Source: Rhopalosiphum padi
Taxonomy: Eukaryota; Arthropoda; Insecta; Hemiptera; Aphididae
Reading direction: 5' to 3'
Length of the DNA: 64,000 nucleotides
NCBI RefSeq assembly: GCF_020882245.1
Contig: NC_083597.1
Coordinates: forward strand, 80,206,152-80,270,151
Part shown: in pieces, positions 26,881-38,401 of the stretch
Position numbering within the stretch: position 1 is the first letter of the stretch
Layout of the letters: each line of letters opens with the position of its first letter
Program-made: the position numbers and the translations under genes
Notes under the pieces: generated by a model
The model's input: only the letters and a program-made list of their open reading frames with translations
Told to the model about the DNA's origin: nothing
The model's database searches: none

Positions 26881-28150
26881 TGTATTATATTCTGAAAACC
26901 CTGTAGATATTAAGCACGTGATCGTCTCATGATTCACGGCGAGCGTATAAATCTTTTGAAGACGCCAGCAAAGATCTCGTGGCAAGTATAAAGGCCTTTG
27001 CTTACATACACTTACATACACATTTCACACACACACAGAGCAACAATAAAGAAAAAAACAAAAATCGAGACATTTCACATTACCCACCGAAATACATTGC
27101 TGGCGGTTCCGGACGGAAATCCACAACAATGTTGGTTTATTACGAAAACATGGAGGGAGAAAAGAAATCGGGGCCAGCGGCAACGGTATTACTTTTTTTT
27201 TTTCATCCCCGTCCGACCACCCATTCGAAAACTCTCCCTTACCCGCACACCGAAAGACGTTAGGGCGTGATGTGTGGTGGACCACTGCCGAACGGGCGGT
27301 AAACGACAAAACCGTTTTGGCGCCCAAAACCCTGCGCACCTTTACTATATCCAAAAGCTCAGCTACACTCTTATTATGTATACTGTGATAAAATATGCAT
27401 AATATGCCGCTTCCACCTACCCGTGTCCCGATTCTTCCGCCGTTATTTTCATCGCGCCCCCACAAAAGTGGCCACATTATTATTTCCACCGCTCAAATGA
27501 TTTACGTCCGAATCACATTAATTGGACGCCCGCAGCACTGCGGGAATTTTATGCGTATTATTCTAGTTCCGCCGTCACCGATGTCACGACACGAATAATT
27601 TTAAGGACGTCCTTTAAAAATAAGTACGGACGTCACTATAGTCATCCTCTACACACTATAATATATATATATAGGTATACTGTATTGCGTAAAGTAAACG
27701 GTACGGTCAAGTCGAACAAACTGCAGACACAACACGGCAATTTGCGGTGCACGACAGCTCGTCGCGATTGTATGCGCGAGTTACGACGTGAGGCAAGCAA
27801 CGCAGTGGACGAACGGGCGAGCGGGTAGGAGAGAAAAGGTTTTTTCGACGTCCAATTGAAACGGAAAGCGATTTGTTCGAATCGCACGACGTTTGTTCAA
27901 CGCGTCCGCGTTTTAATGGCGATTAGAAGGGACGCCCGCACGATATAATGGTCGACAAAATTATATTATGCAACAATAATACCGTCTCATCGCTATTCGC
28001 AGCGCGACCGTATTAATCGAACTCCGGTGGCGATGAATTCGAATTAAAATGGAAACTCTGCAGATTGACGAGTGACGTTTGTCTGAAAGTGTGATGTTAT
28101 TGCAATGCCACGTATTTCGACTCGCGGCAGACATGCCTCAAAAACTAAAA
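26880..28150. other. Longest CpG-rich island in the window
   Basis: CpG-dense from about 27070 to 28130. It has TATA-like motifs at 26946 and 26988 (plus), a 154-codon minus frame (27025-27489) with overlapping plus frames, and the inverted repeat GCGATT-TGTTCG-AATCGC at 27868-27885. The features suggest a promoter or leader region, but no product is recognised on either strand. Confidence 0.4.
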
Positions 28151-31100
28151 GTAAAACTTTTTAACGAATAATTTTTGTTAAGCGACCTGATTTCGAATCC
28201 GAAGATAAAAATTATACTCACTGCATATAAAAGTGACAAATCAAATGAATGAAAAACTTCGGTGTCAGTTTAAACTCTGACAAAATCTTGTATAAATAAA
28301 TGAATTCATGGTTACTTTTCACAAAGTTTGAAATCAACTGACGTTCTCATAAAAATTAGATTTTAACATCATATTATTATGAAATTTAACAATTATTATA
28401 TTATTTTTTTTTTCATTTATTCTCTAAAATGGAGAATATTTAATGTATTATTTTAAATACTACGTTTATAAATTATATTTATGTTTATATAATCAGTTTA
28501 TAGTTTTATTATTTAAATTATATTCACATCCCATTAATATTAATTATTGTTGTGACGTTATAACGTTTTATATTTAATTGGTTCATAATTTATTTTAAGT
28601 TCAAATTATTTTCCAGATGCAGATTATTAAAACTAGCACGGAAGTTAATTATTTTGACATTGAGTATCTGTTCAGTTATGTTATACCAAAACAAATCACA
28701 ATAAATAATAAAATTACATTAATAATATGATGTACCTTTATTAGATGTATGTAAAAATTTTAACTTAACTAATTGAATGGATATTTTTATAATTTTTTAA
28801 AATATAATAAATTTAATTTTTCCCATTGTGTAAAAAACAAAAAATACATTGCAATACAGAAAATAGTACTACTAGAGTATACGTCATATACGTTATACAA
28901 CGGAAAAAAACAAGCGAATGACGATAATTAATAACTGGTACAACTGCAGAAATCGATCATCGCCATCGAATGGCTGCATTTTTTAAACCGTTAACACAAG
29001 TGTAGTAAATAATATTATGTTATATTGAAACTATTTATTAGGACATTATCCATTTATTTTTTGATCTAACCGGAGTAAATTTGAATTTATTTAAAATGTA
29101 TCATACAATTAATTTTAAAATAGAATGATTTAATAATCACTACATTTAAGTACACCATATTATATTATATTTTAATGCTTGGGTTTTCGAAGACTGTGAT
29201 CAATAGCATCACTCTGTATTTTATATAATGATATGTCTATATAATCTAATATATTTACTTAATAATTCTTGACTCAAATTTCTCACGGGGAACATAAGTA
29301 GTTGACCAAAATGGATTAAGACAATATAGTCTGTGGTGAATTAGAGTGGTTTTGGAATTTGACATGAAATGATATTTTCTATTACTATATATTAAGTTCA
29401 CATTAGGAATTGTTTCAATCATAGGGTAGTGATAACATATATTCCGATGATGTGAGACTTATACAACATACTGGAGGATAGACAATACTAGAAATACACA
29501 AAAGTTTCATCGTTGGATGAAGTTAAATAATGATACAGCACGATTAACTGTAAGTTTATAGAAGATTTTTTTTTATTATTGGTAATTAATAGTTGATGAA
29601 ATTACGTGAGTAATATAAAGAAAAACACTAATAATAGATGCTTATACATAAGCTTATGGTATTATGTTTAATACCGTAAAATATAATAGGTCTCATCTCA
29701 ATCCATTTATAATATTAAGTTCATCGTTAAGACATTTTATAGATTTCACCTTGTTAACGTTATTAATATTGATGCAAGCATTTAATCTATTTTTTTATTT
29801 ATTTTTTATTGTATTGTATATTAAAATAAAAAGGATTTTAAAATCATTAAGATGGTATTTAATAATAAACTAATACTTTTAACACTCAATACTAATTATA
29901 AAAAACAACGTATTAAAAAAATTAAAATTCTATAAATTGGATAAAAATTATCGTTATTATATTTTGTTAAATATATTACAATCACTATAAAATTATAAAA
30001 TTATAAAGAATTAGTCATTAAAATATGGTTAATAAAAAGTTGTGAAATTATGCATTAAGTTTTCTCCCTCGTTAGCAAAAAAATCTGGATCTCCCACAGG
30101 ATTTCGATAAGGTACTATTTCAGGAAATTTTTTATAGTTATTCTAATTTCCATTCCTGATCTAAATATTATAATCATTCCAATTTTAGAAAAAAATAGTT
30201 ATGACTAATAAATCATTATAATAATATTGTAAAATATATTTTCTGGTGTAATATAAAAACAAATGATAAACTATTTATAATTTATAAACATATATTTAAA
30301 TAATGAATTGATTTTTTGTTATAGTTATTAATAGTTAAATAGTATATATATACATTATACATTATACCTATATTTGATTATTTAATTATTATTCAAGTAA
30401 AATATTTCTTCAGATTATTTTGATTGGATTTACAATTTAAATGTAATAAATAAGCTGTGAAAGAAATAAAACTCAAAAGTTTGATACCTATAATAATGAT
30501 GATAGTTATCTAAATAATGTATTATTCATTAATTGCTTTTCTTATTAAATTCCGTAATTTTATTTAAATAAATCTACAGTTTAATAATAACATACTTAAT
30601 AATTGATTAAAATTTAAAAAATTAATTTCAATAAAAAATAAAGTAATGGTATAAAATGCGTTATCGATAACAACGTATCAATATGAATAATATAATCATA
30701 ACATTTAATAATGTATTACTAATAAATAATAATATCTATAAAGTCAGCAAAATTCATAAAAAAAACTGGTACAAACTACAAATTGAAACAATAAATGTAA
30801 CATTAATTAATAATACATTTTAACTGTGTGGCAATTACATACATTACATTACATTGTATTACATACATTAGTTGATACTGATAATAAGCTTACAAAAATT
30901 TAATTTTAATTGATAAATTTAATATTTAAATATTGATGAGAATTATGAAGTATCTAAATGTATACAATAATTAATTTACTAGTATAGTATATAAAATATT
31001 TGCTTGGGTAATATTTACGAAAATAAATAATATTTTTAGTATAATATAACATATGGCCATAAAAGCATAATATTATATTAACACGAAAATATCGTCACAT

Positions 31101-34100
31101 ATTTTTATCGTTTTAAAAAAAATGTTATAAATAATATACGATTAATTGTTAAGCTGTACGTTTAAAAAAAGTATATCAATGGTCAAATTGAAGAAGTTAG
31201 ATTATTAGTTAAGTATATAACTATACTCTATTTTTTCTTTCCACTCTAGCATAATATGCTATTATTACTATGAAAATATAAAACTTAGCTGTGTAAAGTA
31301 GCAACAAAATGAAATTTGATATCAAAAAAGTTGTTACAAGAAACTCTCTGAGCACATTTTTCTTAAACAATGGCATTGCAAATTCCGTACCTATATAATC
31401 TAAAATTTCAGTTTGGAATTTAAATACCACTTATTTTAAATATATTATACTAATAATAAAATGAATTAAATGTCAAACATTCGACTTAAGTAAAATATTC
31501 CATTTATGTCAATATAAAAATTTAAATAGTATTTTAAATTTATAATGTTTAATTTAATAAAATGTTTAAGCGTGTCCTTTTATATATACATTTTTTTTTA
31601 AATAAAAATTTAATTTTTATATCTGATATCAGTTTCATAAATAATAAAACGTAAATTTAGTCAAGCTTTTTTTTAGTTTAACCATCGATTAATATTCACT
31701 GGTGTCTGAGTAGTAAAGAAATGAAAAAAAGCAAAATACGAATCAATGGTTTTAATTATTAAAAATATAAGCACTAAAATAATGTATTATGAGAAAAAAA
31801 ATAGTCTCAAATTTTAATAAGAATAAAACAATCAAACCGTCAATTTACATACTAAAAAAGCGATTTAATAGCGATTCGATATTTAAATGTAAAAATAAAT
31901 AATTAAAATAAATTGCATTTTGTCGAACGTAATGAAACATTATTACATCAAAATCCACATTAGGTATATTCTCTGGTCGACTACCCCTTTTTCGTGCAAA
32001 ATACAATATAGTTAGTACACTAAATTAAAAATGTACAGTCGGGACGGAAAATACACAGACGTGACATAAATCGTATATAATAGTTTAACAAGCTATAAGT
32101 ATATGGATGACCTAAAGGTGAAAATAACAACATATCTTATTATTTAATAAAAAAAATTATTGCGGTAACTGTATACGGCAACCAGCCGACAGCCTGGCGG
32201 TCGAATTATATAATATAATATATAAGACATCGGTGTGAAAACGGTGGTGAGGAACTCAACGTATAATGCAGTCACGCCATTTCTTGAAAAGTTCCCGTCG
32301 AACCTTCCGCCACGCGTGCTTTATTGATAACAACATATTAATATTTATGTAGTATTGGCATCGAAGCTGCAGTAACTCACAATAATTATTAGGAAAAAAG
32401 AAGATATTTTAAAAACATTTGATGAAACGGCGTGACGCTCGTAAATTATATCATACTAATTACAGTGTATATTTTAAATCGCTTCTCTGCAATATCGAAA
32501 TTAATTTTATCATGGCTAGCGGACATTAAAATAATACGTATAATTTAATATTGCAGAACCATATTATTTATATAAACGCATTCGGAGAGCATAATATGTA
32601 AACGGTTGGTCGATTTACGTACAATATCTTTCGTAATATAATATAAACATATGTGTTTGTGTGTGTTATCTAGCTATAGCTCTTGATATGCCAGTGTCGT
32701 GAAATTTTTCCGGTTTTTTTTTGTGCGTTAACCGTCGTAGTGTCGCAGACCAAAACGACGATTTTTTTTTTCAAATTTTTTTGCAACGTAAAACGTTATA
32801 GTTCACGTTTACAATAACGATTTCATGGCGACAATAACGTCGTTGTCGTCTCGCCGTACGTAGTATATATTCAAATTACTCTACCACCTTATGTGCATGT
32901 GTGTGTATATATATATATTATATTATGGAGAAAAAAAAACTAATAATAAAAATCACAAGACGCTATACGCCTCGTACGCAGTATATAGCGGTGTTTGGTA
33001 TGGCGGGGTGTTGACGACGACGGTTTCGGTGCTATAGGGGTCTTATTGTAGGGGTTGAGGAGAAGATAAACAATAATATCACGTTATAAATTTCGTCGGA
33101 TTTAAAATCGATTCTACTGCAGCGTTATGGCAAAATAATAATGTTTTAATAATTCACCGAGGCTTGGTTTTTATACGCCGAGGGATTATGACGTGATATA
33201 CCCGGAGCGATGACGACGAAGACAACGACGACGACCACGGTTTTAATATTGAACACGTCGGTGACAATTCGCGATCCCTCGACAAACCGCTTAATATAAT
33301 ACATTGAAACGTTTTTTTTAGAAATATTCTCGAAATCTTGGAGTTCATCGATTTAATACACTATTTATGAAAAGTGATTAAAAATAATATACGACCAGTT
33401 CTTTTTCCAATTCGGTTTACGTCACTTGCACCTGTATACGTATATACCTAACATAACAATATGGTACTCAAAGGCTACTTTTTTAAAATTATATTATTTG
33501 CAGTGTATATATTAGTGTACGTTAATCTCCCTAAAAAAGAGCAACAGGATACAATTAAAAATAAAATCAAAAACCTTGACATGAAAAACGTTGTTTTGTT
33601 ACACGTATAATAGGTATTATATTATAGTAATTATAATTCATTGATTCGTACATTGATACGGGTAGTGTGTAATATTATTATATTATTATTTTCACGACAA
33701 GTTGAGACATAAATTGTAATGTCCGACCAGCCATATTTATTATTTCGTTATAATAATAATAAATTATTACACCTTATTAGCGAATGCTGTACGGCTCATA
33801 TCGTACTGACATATTAAAATATTAGGTAAACGTTATATTATACTAATGTAAATTAATAATAATAATTATGTTCTCGAATTTATCCCATCTCGCGTTGTTT
33901 ATTCTGTTCTCGTGGGATTAGTATAAGAAATAATTAATGTACGAACATTTGAGATAATGTAAAATTAGGTAAGGCAGCTAGGTAACCCGTGTATTATGAT
34001 CAAAGGGGAAAAAATAAACATTAAAGAGGAAAAAAACCCATTTACCAATAAACAGGTTAATTAATTATTACTGACTTTGCGGCTATAATAATAATATACA

Positions 34101-34110
34101 TTGAAAAAAC
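28150..34110. other. AT-rich desert with a moderate-GC patch at 32150-33350
   Basis: A degenerate, possibly once-coding plus-strand stretch lies near 29290-29560. A 37-codon minus frame with a good amino-acid mix is at 30029-30142 (see findings). The 32150-33350 patch contains TA and GT tracts and (GAC)-like repeats but no supported gene. Confidence 0.45.
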
Positions 34111-34467
34111 CACCAACTTACGGAGTTTGCAGCAGAATTATTTAATGATTTTAAATACAATAAAATGCATCGTGTCAAATATTTTGGTTTACTCAAAACG
34201 AGTCTCACGTTTTTCATTTTTCCACTTAGCAAAAAACATGGTGTCCTGGAAGTCGGTAATATTATTGTGGTATATATCACATTGCTTAGTAATTTTTCTT
34301 TCGGGATAGCCACCAACATGTATATTGTACAATAAAATGTTCCTTTCTAAAAAAATATAAATAATGATATCTTGCTGTAGGTTGTGCAGATGTTTTTTTT
34401 AACAGCGTGAGTGGTTGTGGTAGACTATTAAGTACAGAAACGCCGCCATCATGAAGTTATAATTATA

Positions 34468-34998
34468 CAAGGTGATGATCCATTTAAGTATCTACACTCA
34501 TTATTTTGAAAAGTTCTAACTTAATGAAAAATTTATTTTTATAAAATTTGATGAAATACCAAAACATTTAAAAAAAATTATGTTTTATTTTTTTAACGCT
34601 AACATACATTTTTGATTTCATATTTCAAAGCATAATATTTTCGCAGCAATTCAATACACAAAAATCTAAATTTTGTACGAGTTTTTATTTATTTAAATCT
34701 TTATAAATACCTATTCAAGTTTATATAAGCGAAATAGTGAATCAATATTTTTCGTAATACCCTTATGTCACTCTACTCCGGTAGTCTAAACTTTAAATAG
34801 GTATTTAACAAATTCATAAATTACTTGTATTGAATTCGATTTTTATGTATAGAAATATTACAAAAAAACATTATATTTCGGAATATGAAATAAAAATTAA
34901 CTCTGTCATCTAAACAAAGGAAAAAAATACTTGAAAAACGATACAAATGTTGCTTTGGAATAAAGAATGTAACAACACTTAAAAGGATCACTACTTTA
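34468..34998. mobile_element. Decayed inverted-repeat element related to the 44-kb one, about 530 bp
   Basis: The left end CAAGGTGATGATCCATTTAA, preceded by TA (34466-34467), aligns with the reverse complement of the right end (near 34998). Over roughly 35 bases both contain CC-(A/T)TTTAAGT, then TACA-(C/T)TC or TACATTC, a TTATT stretch and an AAAG. By eye about two thirds of positions agree. The opening AAGGTGAT is shared with the left terminus at 44065, so the two are probably distant relatives. The exact right boundary is uncertain because the last 10 bases carry small gaps. The interior has no coding frame. Confidence 0.45.
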
Positions 34999-35229
34999 GA
35001 TAAAGTCTATTGCATCAACACTCATATATAATTACATAATATATCGACAGCTCTTACATTGAATCGTAAGCGCGCTCTGTATACAATGGTCATTATTGCT
35101 GCGTTATATTATGTATATATCATGACCTCAGAACATTTATATATTGTACATTGTATATGATATAAGATCATGACGGTGTACAATAAATGACCGCTAAACT
35201 CATAAGCACGTACTATTTCCGGTAGGTGA

Positions 35230-35233
<4 letters not shown>

Positions 35234-35269
<36 letters not shown>
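35234..35269. repeat. (AT)n microsatellite flanked by a 7-bp inverted repeat
   Basis: About 17 to 18 AT units. AGGTGAA (35224-35230) and TTCACCT (35274-35280) flank it symmetrically, so the whole 57-base unit could form a cruciform. Confidence 0.9.
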
Positions 35270-35271
<2 letters not shown>

Positions 35272-35399
35272 ATTTCACCTGGTCCTTTGCGTTAGATAAG
35301 AAAATGTTTTCGACAAAAGACTTATACGATAGGTGTTCAATCGCAGAGTTGTTTCTTTGTTTGTTTTTTTTTTTGTGTTATATTATTTTTCACGTGTAG

Positions 35400-35666
35400 A
35401 ATTCTTCCCTAAAGCAGCGCACGGTGTATTGTGAATATGAAAAAAAATATATTGATTGGTTTAAAAGTCGATCGAAAATAAAAGAGTTTCACGTACTCCA
35501 CAACGAAGGTTCTGTGTATATTCTCTCGCAGCCCATTCCGTTATCACGGATGTATATAGACTACTATTCGTCGGGTACCAGCTTCGTCTCGTTTTCGCGA
35601 TTATTTACAATATACATAATATATATGTACCCATATAACGGTAACATGGATTTTACGTGCCTGTAA
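35400..35666 (+). CDS. Possible terminal or internal exon of an unrecognised plus-strand gene
   Basis: A long T-rich tract (35351-35390) leads into TTTTTCACGTGTAG, an excellent acceptor with AG at 35398-35399. The following frame is open for 88 codons to a TAA at 35664-35666 and includes TVYCEYEKKYIDWFKSRSKI and FHVLHNEGSVYILSQPIPL. A donor-like GGTAAC at 35640 would allow in-phase joining to a second strong acceptor, TTTTTTCCCCCTCAG (36033-36047). That is followed by about 30 codons ending at the TAA at 36137-36139. I do not recognise the peptide and see no upstream exon, so a chance frame remains quite possible. Confidence 0.22.
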   Translation, partial: NSSLKQRTVYCEYEKKYIDWFKSRSKIKEFHVLHNEGSVYILSQPIPLSRMYIDYYSSGTSFVSFSRLFTIYIIYMYPYNGNMDFTCL

Positions 35667-35851
35667 CGGTTAATCGACGTTTGGCAGAAACAATGTTCAA
35701 ACAAATATCCTTGGAAAGATTTGCGATTAAAATAATAGCATAAATAGTATAATTGATATATACTCTCATAAGAACCGCTTCGTGGTAGTACGAGGCTTAA
35801 CTTATATACGCGTATACGGCAAACAAATTATTATAATTATTGTTGTAACCA

Positions 35852-35863
35852 GGGGGGGGGGGG
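35852..35863. repeat. G12 homopolymer
   Basis: Twelve consecutive G residues in otherwise AT-rich sequence, an unusual homopolymer for this composition. Its exact length is a common place for sequencing error. Confidence 0.8.
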
Positions 35864-36047
35864 TGTTGTAGGTTATCATCACAATCCGTTTAAAGGACTG
35901 TACAAACGCGTTTTCTCTGCACAATTACTTTATCTGAAGAAAATATGTTCTCCCACTCGTTACCGAGACGTTGTTCATCATTATTTATTCGCAAAAGTAC
36001 GGAGACGTCTGAAATAGCATTTCAAATAATGGTTTTTTCCCCCTCAG

Positions 36048-36139
36048 AAAGTTCAACAGTAGACGTGACAGGCGGACGAGATTCACGGGGAAATTACTCT
36101 CCGTGGAAAAATATTATTGGCCGAACCTTGTACAAATAA
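36048..36139 (+). CDS. Possible last exon paired with 35400-35640 (unrecognised)
   Basis: This segment follows a pyrimidine tract with CCCCCTCAG, one of the best acceptor matches in the window. In the phase compatible with the upstream candidate donor it encodes SSTVDVTGGRDSRGNYSP and ends LYK-stop. A second frame is also open for about 49 codons, to near 36198. Two open frames in one short stretch weaken the coding case. No polyadenylation signal is obvious just downstream. Confidence 0.15.
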
Positions 36140-37389
36140 TGAATGTGCGGTTTTTGTACCTCTGGGCGAAAACAAACGTGGAGAAATGCTATTATTAGTA
36201 GTTGTTGTTGTAGTAGTAGTAGTATGCGTATTATAAGCTATAGTTAATCACCACGTGATGCGGAATATTTTTCGTGCGCGGCATAACGAAAAATAAGATT
36301 TGACGCAGCCGGATGAATGTTGCAAACAATTTTCACAGTTACGCGAATTTTCATACACAACAATATAATATTATGTGTATTGGTTTTTAAATATGTTTTG
36401 TTGTCTATATCATTATATCGTTGGCTGCTGCACTGTACAAATCGTTTTAGTATTCATGAGGTTCGGATAAGACAATTGTATGTGTATGCACCAAACGCTT
36501 AGGCTACTGCTGGAATACGTGAAATGAAAACACGAAATGTCCGCTATAAAGCGATGGTTTACGATACACCGGATCTATTAGAAAGAAAACCAATATGTAC
36601 ACACATTTCGGTGACATAACTAGCTAGTTGCTTCAATTATTCCGATATCCGGAATACATAAAATCAAATTGTCCGTGTGAATATTGATTGCAGTGCATAG
36701 ATACGAGTATAGGTATATGCTTAACATTGTAAAACACACACACAAACTTTTTAAAAGAATATCTCTCAATATCCATAATATGGCGGCGTGTGGCTCTCGG
36801 TCATCGTTGCCTCTCACACAAACGAGTCGCACTCGAACGAGTAAATATTTACGCGTACGGTACGTCGGATACGCCGAGAAACGATCGAACTTCTTATTTA
36901 TATAATCTGGGAAAAGTTCGACATGAAAACACTTATCGCGGAGCAGTATGTATGACATCGGTAGTCGGTACCATATAGAGGTCGGAGAAAATTATTATCA
37001 TAATAAAATAATATTTCGACGAATATTCGCAGTATAAAACGCGCATTATCCGAGTATATACACGCGTCAACGGTTTACTGCATAATAATTTATTATTATT
37101 ATTATCCGGTGTATAGGTGTGAGTGTGTGTCGTCGTGTTGTAGGCACGCCGTGTTGAATCCATTGACGTCCGACGGAATTTCATGAAAACATCGTTGGAC
37201 CGCCACCGTCGATCGATAAACAACAGTTTATAGTGTACAGTAACACTACGACGACGCCGGTGAATGTTTATAATAATAATAATTATTATTATTATAATAT
37301 ATATATATATCAATATCCGAACGAAATTTCGACTATCCCGCACACAATCGAAACGTCCCACTACAGTTATACTGGTGGCAAATGCCATA

Positions 37390-37410
37390 GTATATATATA
37401 TATATATATA
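37390..37410. repeat. (TA)n microsatellite
   Basis: About 10 TA units immediately left of the CpG-rich island at 37.4-37.95 kb. Confidence 0.9.
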
Positions 37411-37460
37411 CGTATCATATTATAATGTTATTGTTAATATCTATTTGGACACAGTCATGG

Positions 37461-37476
37461 TGGCGGCGGCGGCGGC
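37461..37476. repeat. (GGC)n trinucleotide repeat
   Basis: About 5 GGC units giving poly-Ala in a 134-codon plus-strand frame that is otherwise unrecognised and is open on the opposite strand as well. Confidence 0.8.
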
Positions 37477-38314
37477 TGTTTCGGCGTCGTCGTCGGTAGC
37501 GAGTGTCGATACGGGGCGGGGGGCACGAAGAGCTCACAAAATCGTATTTCGCATTCGACATAAAACGAGAGCGAGCGATACGTCCCCGGCCGGAGGAGAG
37601 GGTGAGAAAACGTCGGAGCGGGAGATTAAAGAGAGAAGGTGGAGACTATATAATACATTATATTGTAATGCGGCCGCGGGTCCATCATCGACGACGGCAC
37701 TTGCGCCGAATTCGTATATAGAGCTGCAGTGGCACGTATTATTTATTACAATATCGTACAGTCCGCATCGATTGGGGTGCGACCACCGCCACCGCCGCCG
37801 CCGCATACTTGTACAATTTCATATAATTTATTATGTATATACATTGTAGTGGTAGTTTCTGTGTGGCGATTGTCCCGGGTCAGAAAACACCCACTACAAC
37901 GTTTCGCAATTAAGTGCATTATACGCGTTCAGCTGCCGCACGGTGGTGACATGTTCTTTTATACACTTGTTATTATTATATGAGTTAAAATTAGCCGCTG
38001 CTGCTTGCACAACGATATTTACATAAAATAGATAAAAATCGCGAGACCGGTGCGATTTATTGTCACCAAGTTTGACACATCACGTATATATGAGCTACTT
38101 TACTACACTGAACATATTATAATATATATACATATACATGTATACATATGCACTGTACATAAAAATATATATATACACACGAAATAGTATATACCAATAT
38201 TACAATCATGTCGTATGTAAAAGAAGTACCTACATCGGCAAAATAATTAATCCCGACTTAGCTCAGTCCGTCAAATAAGGTTTTTATTCTCTATTCTTCT
38301 TTCCTTTTCCCTTA

Positions 38315-38354
38315 GGATTTGTCTCAGCAACCCTACATCGCATGGGACACCCTG
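38315..38354 (-). mobile_element. Relic terminus of an inverted-repeat transposon
   Basis: On the minus strand the sequence opens with CAGGGTGTCCCATGCGATG and continues into GTAGGGTTGCTGAGACAAATCC, a non-AT-rich block of about 40 bases in very AT-rich surroundings. CAGGGTG is also the terminal consensus of the two other inverted-repeat elements here. No matching partner end was found within a few hundred bases to the left, so this may be a solo or truncated end. A (CA)n tract follows immediately on the plus strand. Parts of the block are open in several frames, but that is not taken as coding. Confidence 0.35.
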
Positions 38355-38378
38355 GGTTTTTCTCATTTGTTTCCTAAT

Positions 38379-38401
38379 ACACACACACACACACACACAC
38401 A
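38379..38401. repeat. (CA)n microsatellite
   Basis: About 11 CA units adjoining the transposon-terminus relic. Confidence 0.95.

Larger units (their letters stand above)
36600..38310. other. CpG-rich island and flanks
   Basis: CpG-dense at 36780-36880, 37120-37260 and 37430-37940. A 134-codon plus frame (37445-37849) starts with poly-Ala and is Arg/Ser-rich; 90-codon minus and 84-codon plus frames overlap it. It is likely a regulatory or leader region rather than a proven exon. Confidence 0.4.

Noticed and set aside
27025..27489. 154-codon minus-strand open frame
   Set aside because: It lies in a CpG-rich island where stop codons are rare by composition. Plus frames of 94 and 90 codons overlap it, it has no recognisable motif, and it ends in a Cys/Phe-rich tail over CA-repeat-like DNA.
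36933..37418. 161-codon minus-strand open frame
   Set aside because: It is built from TA, ATT and CA microsatellites (runs of Ile, Tyr-Ile and Thr-His) with no domain-like segment.
37445..37849. 134-codon plus-strand open frame starting with poly-Ala
   Set aside because: GGC repeat and CpG-rich composition explain it. The opposite strand and another plus frame are open too. It is kept only as part of an island description.
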